A DNA stretch of 64,000 nucleotides, taken from assembly GCA_963789885.1 (NCBI GenBank), contig CAWBNB010000030.1, forward strand, positions 248,001 through 312,000, read 5' to 3'. This document shows positions 33,898 through 42,328 of the stretch, one piece after another; positions within the stretch are counted from its first letter, which is position 1; each line of letters opens with the position of its first letter. The position numbers were made by a program, and so were the translations under genes. The notes beneath the pieces were generated by a model, which was given only the letters and a program-made list of their open reading frames with translations, was not told the DNA's origin and made no database searches. The DNA comes from DATEDA01 sp963789885. GTDB taxonomy: Bacteria; Pseudomonadota; Gammaproteobacteria; Burkholderiales; SG8-39.

Positions 33898-34200
33898 TCA
33901 CTCGGGCTTCAGCGGCTTCGACCGCGCGTTGAGGAAGGCGACGAGCGCGGCCAGCTCGTCCGAGAGCGCGCCGTCGTCGAAGCGCGCCTCGATCTTCGGC
34001 GCGCTCTCGCGCTCGACGACGATCTCGTACTGCTGACGGTCGGCGCCGCGCGCGGCGGCACGCTTCACTGCGGCAAGCGGCGCGACGGCGACGAGGCGCT
34101 CGAGCTCCGCGGCCTCCGGGCCGGGGAGCGCGGCGGTGTCGAGCTCGGCGCCGCGCACGAGCCCGGCAAAGCCGCCCGACCGGCGAAAGCGGACCTTCAT
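33898..34200 (-). CDS. Emfourin-type protealysin inhibitor
   Basis: Protein of 100 residues: MKVRFRRSGGFAGLVRGAEL opens it, then AAELERLVAVAPLAAVKRAA, QYEIVVERESAPKIEARFDD and LSDELAALVAFLNARSKPLK. The beginning (VxxRRSGGFAGxxR) and the acidic-then-helical end match emfourin, the small protein inhibitor of protealysin-like M4 proteases. Its gene lies 38 bases downstream of exactly such a protease on the same strand, the known arrangement. It should be cytoplasmic and guard the cell against, or control, the protease. ATG 34200 was chosen because residues upstream are unlike the family. Confidence 0.85.
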   Translation of the reverse strand: MKVRFRRSGGFAGLVRGAELDTAALPGPEAAELERLVAVAPLAAVKRAAARGADRQQYEIVVERESAPKIEARFDDGALSDELAALVAFLNARSKPLKPE

Positions 34201-34238
34201 GGAGCGAAGTATCGCTCTTACCGCCTCCGAAGGCCCGC

Positions 34239-35321
34239 CTAAAGCCCCACCGCCGTCCAGGCCGCGTCGATCGCGTCGATCGTCCGCTGGTTGAGCGCCG
34301 GGGACATCCCGCGTGCAACCTGCCGGCATTGCCGCGCGCAATCGGCGAACGTGCTTCGCGGCAGCAGGTTGAGCATCACCTGGTACCAGACCTTGCCGAC
34401 CGCGTTCCAGGCGTACCCGCCGACGGCGGTCGCCGCCAGGTAGAAGGCGTGATTCGGGATGCCGGAGTTGATGTGCACCCCGCCGCTGTCGGAAGAGCCG
34501 CGGTAGCGGTCACGGTAGTGACTCGGCTGCGGATCGTCGCCCAGATCGGGGTCGTTCAGATACGCGGTACCCGGCGCCTTCATGCTCCGCAGCGCAGTGC
34601 GCGTCGGCTTCGGCACCAGGATCTCCTTGCCGATCAGCCAGTCGGCGCTCTTTGCGGTCTGCCGGCGGCGGTACTGCTTCACCAGGCTGCCGAAGACGTC
34701 GGCGAAGTGCTCGTTCAGCGCGCCGCTCTCGGCGTAGTACTCGAGCCCGGAGGTGAACTGAACGACGCCGTGCGTGAGCTCGTGCCCGACGACGTCGACG
34801 GACTTGGTGAAACGCGTGAAGATCACGCCGTCGCCGTCGCCGTACACCATCTGGCGCCCGTCCCAGAACGCGTTGTCGTAGCCGACGCCGGCGTGGACGC
34901 TCTGCACGAGCGTCATGCCCTGGTCGTCGAGCGAGTTGCGTCCGAACACCTTGTTGTAGAACCGCCAGGTCGAGCCGGCGTAGTTGTACGCCTCGTCGAC
35001 CGCCGGGTCGCCGCTCGCCGGGTCGTGCTCGTCGCGCACCAGCCGCCCGGGCAGGGAGCGGTCGGGCGGGTTGCGGTTGCCCTGGGTGTAGACCTCGCGC
35101 CGCAGCTTCGGCCGGCCCGCCACGGCGTGGACCCGGAGCGCCGCGGTCGGAAGCGTGGAAATGATCGCGCGCGTCGCGCGAAACCGCGCGGCGACCTGCA
35201 GGTTCTCCAGCGCGCGGTCGCGAACGCGCTTGTCCGCCGATTTGGCGAGCCGTTCGAGGATGATCGGCGGGATGATGCAATGCAGCGGGTTGTGGGCGCG
35301 GCAGGAGGAATGGTCGTGCAT
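34239..35321 (-). CDS. Protealysin-like M4 metalloprotease
   Basis: Thermolysin-family protease of 360 residues. The short N-terminal propeptide carries the protealysin mark, a conserved PP motif (HCIIPPIILERLAK). The catalytic zinc site is VVGHELTHGVVQF (His180, Glu181, His184), with the third ligand Glu in SGALNEHFADVFGSL. The substrate His lies in DSGGVHINSGIPNHAFYL. There is no signal peptide, as for protealysin itself. The start ATG 35321 follows a GAGG. The upstream frame is open and overlaps the acyl-CoA ligase gene in another frame, but has no protein-family character. An emfourin inhibitor gene follows. Confidence 0.93.
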   Translation of the reverse strand: MHDHSSCRAHNPLHCIIPPIILERLAKSADKRVRDRALENLQVAARFRATRAIISTLPTAALRVHAVAGRPKLRREVYTQGNRNPPDRSLPGRLVRDEHDPASGDPAVDEAYNYAGSTWRFYNKVFGRNSLDDQGMTLVQSVHAGVGYDNAFWDGRQMVYGDGDGVIFTRFTKSVDVVGHELTHGVVQFTSGLEYYAESGALNEHFADVFGSLVKQYRRRQTAKSADWLIGKEILVPKPTRTALRSMKAPGTAYLNDPDLGDDPQPSHYRDRYRGSSDSGGVHINSGIPNHAFYLAATAVGGYAWNAVGKVWYQVMLNLLPRSTFADCARQCRQVARGMSPALNQRTIDAIDAAWTAVGL

Positions 35322-35452
35322 CGGGAACCTCGGGTGGGCAGCGTGCCGGCACCATACGCTGCACCTACCGCCGGCGCGATATGCCGGGTGACCTACGACA
35401 TTCGTTCGATGTCGGCGGGCACCGACGCGCGTCGCAGCCGCGGCCTGGCGGG

Positions 35453-37060
35453 TCAACCGGGGGCGAGGTCCGTCGCGCGGAGGACGAGGGTCTTGTCCTC
35501 CTTCAGCCTGAACTTGGCGACGCGGTGCGTCGGCGTGTGCGGCAGCTCGTCGAGGAACACGACGTAGCGCGGCTGCTTGTGCGCGGCGAGCCGCGGCTTG
35601 CACCACTCGGCGATGTCCGCCGCCGTGAGGGCCGCGCCGGCCCGCTTCACGACCGCGACGAGGATCTCGTCCTCGCCGAGCTTCGCCGGCACCGCGATCG
35701 CCGCGGCCTCCGCCACCGCGGGGTGCTGGCCGATGACGCGGTCGAGCTCGGCGCCGGAGATGTTCTCGCCGCGGCGCCGGATGATGTCCTTCTTGCGCGC
35801 GACGAACCAGAAGTAGCCGTTCGCGTCGCGGCGCACGAAATCGCCGGTGAGGAACCAGCCATCGCGGAACGCGCCGGCGGTGGCCTCCGGATCGCGGTAG
35901 TAGCCCTTGGTCACGATCGGCGTGCGCACGACGAGCTCGCCCATCTCGCCGTCGGGAACGTCCCGGCCGTCGTCGTCGACGACGCGCAATTCGGCAAAGG
36001 GCACCGCAGGGTCGGGATGCCGCGCCGGTTTGCCGATGCTGCCGACCACCATGTCGCCGAGCCCTGCGCCCGGGAACGGGTTGTTGCACGCGCCCGGGAT
36101 CTCGGTCATGCCGTAGCCCTCGAGCATCACCGGCACACCGAGCTCCTCGCGCCACACGCGTTCGACTTCGGCGACGATCGGTCCGCCGTAGACCTTGCGC
36201 AGCTGGTGCGGCACGAGCTCGCTCCGCGGGCGCTGGGCGAGGATCGAGCCGACGGCGGCGATGATGTTGGTTTCGGTCGCGCCGGTCTCGGCGGCGACCT
36301 GCCAGAAGCGCGACGCCGAGAACTTCGGCACCACGACGAGCGACGCGCCCGCGGCGATCGTGCCGAACACCGAATAAAAGAGCGCGTTGAGATGGAAGAG
36401 CGGCAGGATCGCCATCAGCCGGTCGGTGGGCTCGAGCCGCATCCGCTCGACGAACCCCTCGCCCGCGAGCACGACGTTGCGCTGGCTGTGCATAGCGCCT
36501 TTCGGAAAGCCGGTCGTGCCGGAGGTGTAGACGAGGACGCAGATGTCGTCCGCGCCGCCGTGGTTCTCGTCGAGCGGCGCAGCTCGCGCGGCAAGCTCGG
36601 CCAGTGCCGGTAGACCGTCCGCGCCCGCCGGCTCGAGAAGGATGCACCAGGGCGCCGGCGACATGCGCGCCGACGCCTCGCGCGCGAGCGGCTCCGCCTC
36701 GCGCGCGCACGCGATCCCGCTTACTCCCCCGTGCTCGAAGATGTAGCGCGCTTCCTCGACCCGCAGCTCCGGGTTGACCGGGATCAGCCACGCGCCGAGC
36801 CGCGCGAGGGCGAAGAAGATGACGAGGATGTCGGGGCGGTTCGGCGCGAGCGTCGCAACGCGATCGCCGCGCCCGACGCCGAGCGCCGCGAGCGCGGTGG
36901 CCGTACGCCGCGTCGCCTCGTCGAACTCGCGCCACGAGATCGTCCGGCCTTCAAAGAGCACGAACGCCCGGTCGGGGTCCCGGGCGGCGCGGCTCGCGAG
37001 CAGGCTGGCGAACGAGTAGTCGTGCGGCGGGTAAAGACGCAGGGTCTCGAGCGGAGTCAT
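35453..37060 (-). CDS. Class I acyl-CoA synthetase (AMP-forming ligase)
   Basis: Adenylate-forming acid-CoA ligase of 535 residues. Core motifs are VYTSGTTGFPKGAMHSQRN (P-loop A3), MLEGYGMTEIPGACNNP (A5), GWFLTGDFVRRDANGYFWFV with the conserved Asp (A7), RRGENISGAELDRVI (A8), and a C-terminal Lys in HTPTHRVAKFRLKED. The family includes crotonobetaine/carnitine, 4-coumarate and fatty-acid ligases; the sequence does not settle the acid. ATG 37060 overlaps the LacI-family regulator stop by four bases, so the regulator and ligase are co-transcribed and the ligase probably belongs to the catabolic island controlled by that regulator. Confidence 0.92.
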   Translation of the reverse strand: MTPLETLRLYPPHDYSFASLLASRAARDPDRAFVLFEGRTISWREFDEATRRTATALAALGVGRGDRVATLAPNRPDILVIFFALARLGAWLIPVNPELRVEEARYIFEHGGVSGIACAREAEPLAREASARMSPAPWCILLEPAGADGLPALAELAARAAPLDENHGGADDICVLVYTSGTTGFPKGAMHSQRNVVLAGEGFVERMRLEPTDRLMAILPLFHLNALFYSVFGTIAAGASLVVVPKFSASRFWQVAAETGATETNIIAAVGSILAQRPRSELVPHQLRKVYGGPIVAEVERVWREELGVPVMLEGYGMTEIPGACNNPFPGAGLGDMVVGSIGKPARHPDPAVPFAELRVVDDDGRDVPDGEMGELVVRTPIVTKGYYRDPEATAGAFRDGWFLTGDFVRRDANGYFWFVARKKDIIRRRGENISGAELDRVIGQHPAVAEAAAIAVPAKLGEDEILVAVVKRAGAALTAADIAEWCKPRLAAHKQPRYVVFLDELPHTPTHRVAKFRLKEDKTLVLRATDLAPG

Positions 37061-38088
37061 GGTTTGCGGCTCCTGGTGCGCGGTGGGGCGGTCGAGCCGC
37101 GCACGACGAGCACGGGCTCGAGCTTGATCTCCTGTTTGGGCGCCTGCGGGTCCTCGATCTCCGCGAGCAGCAGGCGCGCCGCCTGCTCGCCCATCACGCG
37201 GTGCGGAATCCGCACCGTCGTGAGCGGCGGCGCGAACCGGTCGGCGAACGTGATGTCGTTGAACCCGGTGATCGAAACGTCGCGCGGACAGGCCGCACCG
37301 CGCCGTGCGAGCGCATCGTAGCAGCCGAGCGCGAGGAGGTCGTTCGCCGCGACGATCGCAGTGAGCCGCGGATTGGCGGCGAGCAGCTCGCCGCACGCGC
37401 GCTCGCCGGCAGCGATGTCGTAGTTGTCGGCGGGCACGGCTGGCGCGGCCATGCCGCGGGCCCGGAGCGCGGCCGCAAAGCCCGCCCGCCGCGCCTGCCC
37501 GGTCGAGATTCGCGCCGGGCCGGCAACGTGGCCGATCGCGCGATGGCCGAGCTCGAGCAGGTGACCGACCGCGAGCGCGATCCCGGCCGCGTCGTCGTTG
37601 ACCACCGCCGACACCTTGTCCCCGGGCAGCGAGCGGTTCACGAGGACCACCGGGAGACCGAGCGCGCGGCAGCGGGCGAGCACCGGATCGCGCAGCGTCG
37701 CGGTCGCGAGGATCGCGCCTTCGACGCGGCGTGCCGCGAGCCGGTCGAGCGCGTCGCGGGCCCGCGCCGGATCGTTGTCGGTGTTGGTGATGATCGCGGT
37801 GTAGCCCGCCGCCATCAGCGCCGACTCGATCCCGCGCAGGATCAGCGGGAAGACCGGGTTCGCCATGTCGGGGATCAGGACGCCGACGGTCGCCGAGCGG
37901 CGGGTGCGGAGACCCGCAGCGACCGGGTCGGGGGTATAGCCGAGCCGGCGGGCGAGGCCTTCGACCCGCTTTGCCACCGGCGGGCTGACGAGCCCGCGGG
38001 TACGTGGATTCAGGACCCGCGAGACGGTCGATGGGTGGACCCGCGCCGCGCGGGCAACGTCTTGAATCGTCGGCCGTTTATGAGGCAT
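37057..38088 (-). CDS. LacI-family transcriptional regulator
   Basis: Repressor of 343 residues. The N-terminal helix-turn-helix is DVARAARVHPSTVSRVLN with the hinge helix GYTPDPVAAGLRTRRSATVG. The ligand domain includes IPDMANPVFPLILRGIESAL, NTDNDPARARDALDRLAARR and ANDLLALGCYDALARRG with SITGFNDITFADRFAPPLTT. ATG 38088 is used; the frame is open 31 codons further upstream but crosses the operator. A palindrome typical of LacI operators lies 47 bases upstream, in the region shared with the divergent M24-led operon. It probably represses both directions until a catabolite binds. Confidence 0.93.
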   Translation of the reverse strand: MPHKRPTIQDVARAARVHPSTVSRVLNPRTRGLVSPPVAKRVEGLARRLGYTPDPVAAGLRTRRSATVGVLIPDMANPVFPLILRGIESALMAAGYTAIITNTDNDPARARDALDRLAARRVEGAILATATLRDPVLARCRALGLPVVLVNRSLPGDKVSAVVNDDAAGIALAVGHLLELGHRAIGHVAGPARISTGQARRAGFAAALRARGMAAPAVPADNYDIAAGERACGELLAANPRLTAIVAANDLLALGCYDALARRGAACPRDVSITGFNDITFADRFAPPLTTVRIPHRVMGEQAARLLLAEIEDPQAPKQEIKLEPVLVVRGSTAPPRTRSRKP

Positions 38089-38134
38089 TTCGGCGGCGGG
38101 GCTTGCCAGCTCGGGCGTCGGTAGTCTATCGTGC

Positions 38135-38148
38135 TGCAAACGATTGCA
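38135..38148. promoter_or_regulatory. LacI-type operator
   Basis: TGCAAACGATTGCA is an inverted repeat with a central CG and one mismatch pair. It fits the TGNAANCGNTTNCA form of LacI/GalR-family sites. It lies between the regulator gene and the divergent catabolic operon, about 104 bases before the M24 start. Confidence 0.75.
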
Positions 38149-38251
38149 TACACCGCCCGCGGCAGGCTGCCCGGGCGCCACCGGAGGAGGCGTTCCCGGC
38201 GTTTGTTCGCCCGCCCGCTCTCCCCGGCGTCACACTCTTTGCGAGGTAAGG

Positions 38252-39553
38252 ATGGCCGCCAAAACGCCCGCGCCCAACGTCATTCGGCCCGACGATATCG
38301 ATCCGCATCACCGCTGGGACCGGCCGCTGCAGGCCCCGGGCCACACCCAGGTCGACTTCGAGGAGCGCATCAACTTCCGCCGCCTGCACGACTACCGGCT
38401 CGCGCGCACGCGCGCCGCGCTCGCGAGATCCGGTCTCGGCGCCCTGCTGTGCTTCGACCAGCACAACATCCGCTACACGACGAGCACCGTGATCGGCGAG
38501 TGGGCGCGCGACAAGCTCACCCGCTACTCGCTCCTCACCGGCAACGGCGATCCGTACATCTGGGACTTCGGCTCGGCGGCAAAGCATCATCGTCTCCATG
38601 CGCCCTGGCTGCGCCAGGACCACTGCCGCGCGGGGATGCTCGGCATGCGCGGCGCGACCGGCGCCGACATCCAGCTCTTCCGCGACGGCGCGAAGGAGAT
38701 CAAGGCGATCCTCGACGAAGAAGGCGTCGGCAACATGCCGCTCGGCATCGACGTGGTCGAGCCGCCGATGCTGTTCGAGCTGCAGAAGCTCGGGATCGAA
38801 GTGCGCGACGGCCAGCAGGTGCTGCTGCAAGCGCGCGAGGTGAAGAACATCGACGAGCTGACGCTGCTCAACATGGCCTCGGCCATGGTCGACGGCGTCT
38901 ACACCGACATCGCCGAGGCGCTGAAGCCGGGCGTCAAGGAGTCGCAGATCGTCGCGCTCGCGACCAAGCGCCTCTACGAGATGGGCTCCGACTGCGTCGA
39001 GGCGATCAACTCGATCTCGGGCGAGCGCTGCAGCCCGCATCCGCACAACTTCACCGACCGCCTGATCCGCCCGGGCGACCAGGCGTTCTTCGACGTCATC
39101 CAGTCGTTCATGGGCTACCGCACCTGCTACTACCGCACGTTCAACGTCGGGCGCGCAACCTCGGCGCAGCGGACCGCCTACCGCAAGGCGCGCGAGTGGA
39201 TGGACCGTGCCATCGAGCTGCTCAGGCCCGGCATCACGACCGACAAAATCGCGCTCGCCTTCCCCGCGGCGGACGAGATCGGCTTCGCGAGCGAGATGGA
39301 GGCGTTCGGCCTCAACTTCTGCCACGGGCTCGGGCTGGGGCTTCACGAGCGGCCGCTGGTCTCCCGGGTGAACTCGCTTAAGGAGCCGATCGAGCTCAAG
39401 GCGGGAATGGTCTTCGCAGTGGAGACCTATTGCCCGGCGACCGACGGCATCTCGGCGGCACGCATCGAGGAAGAGGTGATCCTGACGCCGCAGGGCGCGA
39501 AGATCATCTCGCTTTATCCGGCGGAAGAACTGCCGATCGCGAACCCCTACTAG
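38252..39553 (+). CDS. M24-family protein, DddP-like, with incomplete metal site
   Basis: Protein of 433 residues. The N-terminal domain has ALLCFDQHNIRYTTSTVIGE, similar to DMSP lyase DddP and relatives, then TRYSLLTGNGDPYIWDFGSA. The C-terminal M24 domain reads QAFFDVIQSFMGYRTCYYRTF. The first Asp is kept, but the Asp expected before xxRTF is Tyr. The His (GLNFCHGLGLGLHERP) and both Glu (GMVFAVETYCPA, ISAARIEEEVIL) are present. It is probably a hydrolase or lyase rather than a standard prolidase. ATG 38252 with GAGGTAAGG heads the LacI-controlled operon. Confidence 0.88.
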   Translation: MAAKTPAPNVIRPDDIDPHHRWDRPLQAPGHTQVDFEERINFRRLHDYRLARTRAALARSGLGALLCFDQHNIRYTTSTVIGEWARDKLTRYSLLTGNGDPYIWDFGSAAKHHRLHAPWLRQDHCRAGMLGMRGATGADIQLFRDGAKEIKAILDEEGVGNMPLGIDVVEPPMLFELQKLGIEVRDGQQVLLQAREVKNIDELTLLNMASAMVDGVYTDIAEALKPGVKESQIVALATKRLYEMGSDCVEAINSISGERCSPHPHNFTDRLIRPGDQAFFDVIQSFMGYRTCYYRTFNVGRATSAQRTAYRKAREWMDRAIELLRPGITTDKIALAFPAADEIGFASEMEAFGLNFCHGLGLGLHERPLVSRVNSLKEPIELKAGMVFAVETYCPATDGISAARIEEEVILTPQGAKIISLYPAEELPIANPY

Positions 39554-39563
39554 GAAAACCGAC

Positions 39564-40496
39564 ATGGAAGCACTGAAGCAGCACCGCCTCGGATGGATCG
39601 GCATCGGCCGCATGGGTTACGCGATGGCCGAGCGGCTCGCCAAGGCGGGTTGCGACCTCACCGTCTACAACCGCACGCGCGAGAAGGCCGAGCCGCTCGC
39701 GAAGCACGGGGCGAAGATCGCCGGGCGGCCGTCGGACCTCGCGGGCTGCGACATCGTGTTCACGATGGTCGCGACCGGCGACGACGTGAAGGAAGTGCTG
39801 GCAGGCCCGCACGGCGTGCTGTCGGGAAGCGGCAAGCCGCGGCTCGTCGTCGACAGCACGTCGATCGCGCTCGAGGAGTCGGCGGAGATCCGCGCGAGCC
39901 TCGCCGCGCGCGACGTCAAGTTCCTCGCCGCGCCGGTGTCGGGCAACGCCAAGGTGATCAAGGCGGGCAAGCTGATGTTCGTCGTTTCGGGCCCGCAGGG
40001 CGCCTACGAGGAAGCGCGGCCGTATCTCGACCTGATGGGGCGCGGCTCGAGCTACGTCGGCGAGGGCGAGCTCGCGCGCATCGCCAAGATCTGCCACAAC
40101 GTCTACCTTGCCGTCGTCATCCAGTCGATGTGCGAGGTCACGATCCTCGCCCAGAAGGCGGGCATGTCGCGTCACGCGTTCCTCGACTTCATGAACAACA
40201 GCATCTTCGGCTGCATGTTCACGCGCTACAAGACGCCGGCGCTGGTGAACCTCGACATGTCGGTGACCTTCACCCCGCCGCTGCTGCGCAAGGACATCGA
40301 CCTCGGCCTCGACGCCGGCCGGGAGCTCGGCGTGCCGATGCCGCTCACCTCGATCACGCGCGACCTGGTGCAGACGCTGATCGGCAACGGTTACGGCGCC
40401 GAGGACTTTGCCGCGCTCATCAAGCTGCAGGCGAAAGCGTCCGGCATCGAGCTCAAGTCGGAGAACGTCCCGGTCGGCGACGGGCTTTCGTCTTAG
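39564..40496 (+). CDS. 3-hydroxyisobutyrate dehydrogenase-family oxidoreductase
   Basis: Beta-hydroxyacid dehydrogenase of 310 residues. The Rossmann start is LGWIGIGRMGYAMAERLAKA, followed by TVYNRTREKAEPL, where Asn-Arg after strand 2 suggests NADP(H). The substrate loop is DSTSIALEESAEIRASLAAR, then FLAAPVSGNAKVIKAGKLMF, the catalytic Lys in IAKICHNVYLAVV, and KDIDLGLDAGRELGVPMPLT. The family oxidises 3-hydroxy acids to semialdehydes or reduces tartronate semialdehyde. It begins ten bases after the M24 gene and is followed 23 bases later by an AhpD-like gene, so it belongs to the same operon. Confidence 0.92.
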   Translation: MEALKQHRLGWIGIGRMGYAMAERLAKAGCDLTVYNRTREKAEPLAKHGAKIAGRPSDLAGCDIVFTMVATGDDVKEVLAGPHGVLSGSGKPRLVVDSTSIALEESAEIRASLAARDVKFLAAPVSGNAKVIKAGKLMFVVSGPQGAYEEARPYLDLMGRGSSYVGEGELARIAKICHNVYLAVVIQSMCEVTILAQKAGMSRHAFLDFMNNSIFGCMFTRYKTPALVNLDMSVTFTPPLLRKDIDLGLDAGRELGVPMPLTSITRDLVQTLIGNGYGAEDFAALIKLQAKASGIELKSENVPVGDGLSS

Positions 40497-40519
40497 CGGC
40501 TGCGAGAGGAGGAGCGCTT

Positions 40520-41167
40520 ATGGCTAAGCAGCGCATCAGTTACGTCGACCCGGCGAAGATGACGCCGGACATGCACGCTGAAATGGATCGCTGCCGGCGC
40601 GAGGGCACGCCGCGGCCGGAGAGCTCGGCGGTGCGGGCGCACGTGCCGGCCGCGTTCTGGGCGTTCGCCAACTCCTGGCGCGACATCTTCCGCAACGGCG
40701 TCTGCGATCACGCGATCAAGGAGCTGTGCCGGCTGTACGTGTCGCGCACGGTGCAGTGCGAGTACTGCGGCAACCAGCGATCGATCCAGGGGCGGGCGAA
40801 AGGCGTGATCGAGGAGCAGGTGCGCGATCTCCTCGAGTTCGAGAAGTCGTCGCGCTACAGCGATCGCCAGAAGGCCGCGCTCGCGTACGCCGAGGCGATC
40901 ACCTGGCGGCTCGAGACCGACGACGCGTTCTGGGAGCGGCTGCACCGGCACTTCACCGAGCCCGAGCTCGTCGAGCTCGGCTGCTTCATCGCGCTGACGA
41001 TGGGGCAGCAGAGCTGGCTGCGGCTGCTCAACATCGAGCACCATCAGGTGCTCGCGGGTACCGACGCGTCGATGGCGCCGGGATTCGAGAGCGCCGACGC
41101 GCTCGCGGCGTCGAAGTCGTCCGGCGAATACTGGGCGAAGCCGGAGACCAAGCGGAGCGCGGCGTAA
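40520..41167 (+). CDS. Carboxymuconolactone decarboxylase/AhpD-like protein
   Basis: All-helical protein of 215 residues. The AhpD-like core carries KELCRLYVSRTVQCEYCGNQRS with a CxxC pair, followed by YSDRQKAALAYAEAITWRLE and VELGCFIALTMGQQSWLRLL. CMD-family proteins act as peroxidase-like thiol enzymes or as gamma-carboxymuconolactone decarboxylases; the CxxC favours the former, although in aromatic gene clusters the role is often unproven. GAGAGGAGGAG precedes ATG 40520. It is followed 24 bases later by a Bug receptor gene. Confidence 0.85.
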   Translation: MAKQRISYVDPAKMTPDMHAEMDRCRREGTPRPESSAVRAHVPAAFWAFANSWRDIFRNGVCDHAIKELCRLYVSRTVQCEYCGNQRSIQGRAKGVIEEQVRDLLEFEKSSRYSDRQKAALAYAEAITWRLETDDAFWERLHRHFTEPELVELGCFIALTMGQQSWLRLLNIEHHQVLAGTDASMAPGFESADALAASKSSGEYWAKPETKRSAA

Positions 41168-41191
41168 AAACCGCAACGGAGGAGGCCAGCG

Positions 41192-42202
41192 ATGACAACG
41201 ATAACGACGACGAAGGCGGCAAAGAGGATCAAAGCGGCGATCGGCGCGTTTGCGGCGGTGGCTGCCTGCGCAGGCGCGCCGGCGGTGCTCGCGCAAGGCG
41301 CGGCGAGTTATCCGTCGAAGGCGATCCGCATCATCGTGCCGTTCACGCCGGGCAGCGCGACCGACGTGATGGCACGGATCGTCGGCGAGCGGCTCACCGC
41401 GGCCTGGGGGCAACCGGTCATCGTCGACAACCGGCCGGGCGCCGGCGGCACGATCGGCATCCGCGAAACGGCGCGGGCCGAACCCGACGGCTACACGCTG
41501 GTGGTCGTATCGTCCGGGCACGCCGTGAACCACGTCCTGTACAAGGACCTGCAGTACGACACCCTGAAGGACTTCGCCGGCGTCGCGCTGCTCGGGACGC
41601 TGCCGAGCGTGCTGATCGTCCCGCCGTCGCTCGGCGTGAATTCGGTGAAGGAGCTCGTCGCCTTGCTGAAAGCGAAGCCGGGCGAGTACAACTACGCGAC
41701 CGCCGGGGTGGGCAGCGGCGCGCACGTGAGCACCGAGAAGTTCAACGTCGCCACCGGCGTCAAGGCGGTGCACGTGCCGCTCAAGGGCACGCCGCCGATG
41801 CTCGCCGAGACGATGGCCGGCCGCATCCAGTACGCCTGGGTGCCGGCCGTGTCGAGCATGGGGCCGGTCAAGGACGGCAAGGTGAAGCCGCTCGCGGTGA
41901 GCACGCCGAAGCGGATCGCCGCGCTGCCGGACGTGCCGACGATCGCGGAGGCCGGTTTCCCCGAAGCCGAGTCGAATTTCTGGGTCGCCATGCTCGCGCC
42001 GGCGAAGACGCCGCGCGACATCGTCGCCAAGCTGAACGCGGAGGTGAACCGCGCGCTGCAGTCGCCGGAGGTCAGGGACCGCCTGGCGAAGCTCGGCACC
42101 GAGCCGATGTCGATGACGCCCGAGCAGTTCGACAAGTTCGTCGCCGACGAGTACCGCGAGCTCGGCGACGTCATGGTCAAAGCGGGACTCAAGCCGCAGT
42201 GA
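41192..42202 (+). CDS. Bug/TctC-type periplasmic solute receptor (3)
   Basis: Receptor of 336 residues. A long signal peptide ends around AAVAACAGAPAVLAQGAASY. Core segments are YPSKAIRIIVPFTPGSATDV, QPVIVDNRPGAGGTIGIRET, EPDGYTLVVVSSGHAVNHVL, YNYATAGVGSGAHVSTEKFN and VHVPLKGTPPMLAETMAGRI. The PFTPGSATD and SGHAVN loops resemble receptor 4, suggesting related ligands. GGAGGAGG lies ten bases before ATG 41192. It lies within the island between the AhpD-like gene and maleylacetate reductase; 126 bases separate it from the latter. Confidence 0.93.
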   Translation: MTTITTTKAAKRIKAAIGAFAAVAACAGAPAVLAQGAASYPSKAIRIIVPFTPGSATDVMARIVGERLTAAWGQPVIVDNRPGAGGTIGIRETARAEPDGYTLVVVSSGHAVNHVLYKDLQYDTLKDFAGVALLGTLPSVLIVPPSLGVNSVKELVALLKAKPGEYNYATAGVGSGAHVSTEKFNVATGVKAVHVPLKGTPPMLAETMAGRIQYAWVPAVSSMGPVKDGKVKPLAVSTPKRIAALPDVPTIAEAGFPEAESNFWVAMLAPAKTPRDIVAKLNAEVNRALQSPEVRDRLAKLGTEPMSMTPEQFDKFVADEYRELGDVMVKAGLKPQ

Positions 42203-42328
42203 GCCGGGCGCTCACCTGGGCCGGCGCGCCCGCCGCGCGGGACCGGCTGAAGCGGCGGCTGGCGGCGCTGGTGGTCGGATGGTGAAGGACTCCGGGGCGA
42301 AGGCCGACTGAAGGCGCGGAAAGCGGCG

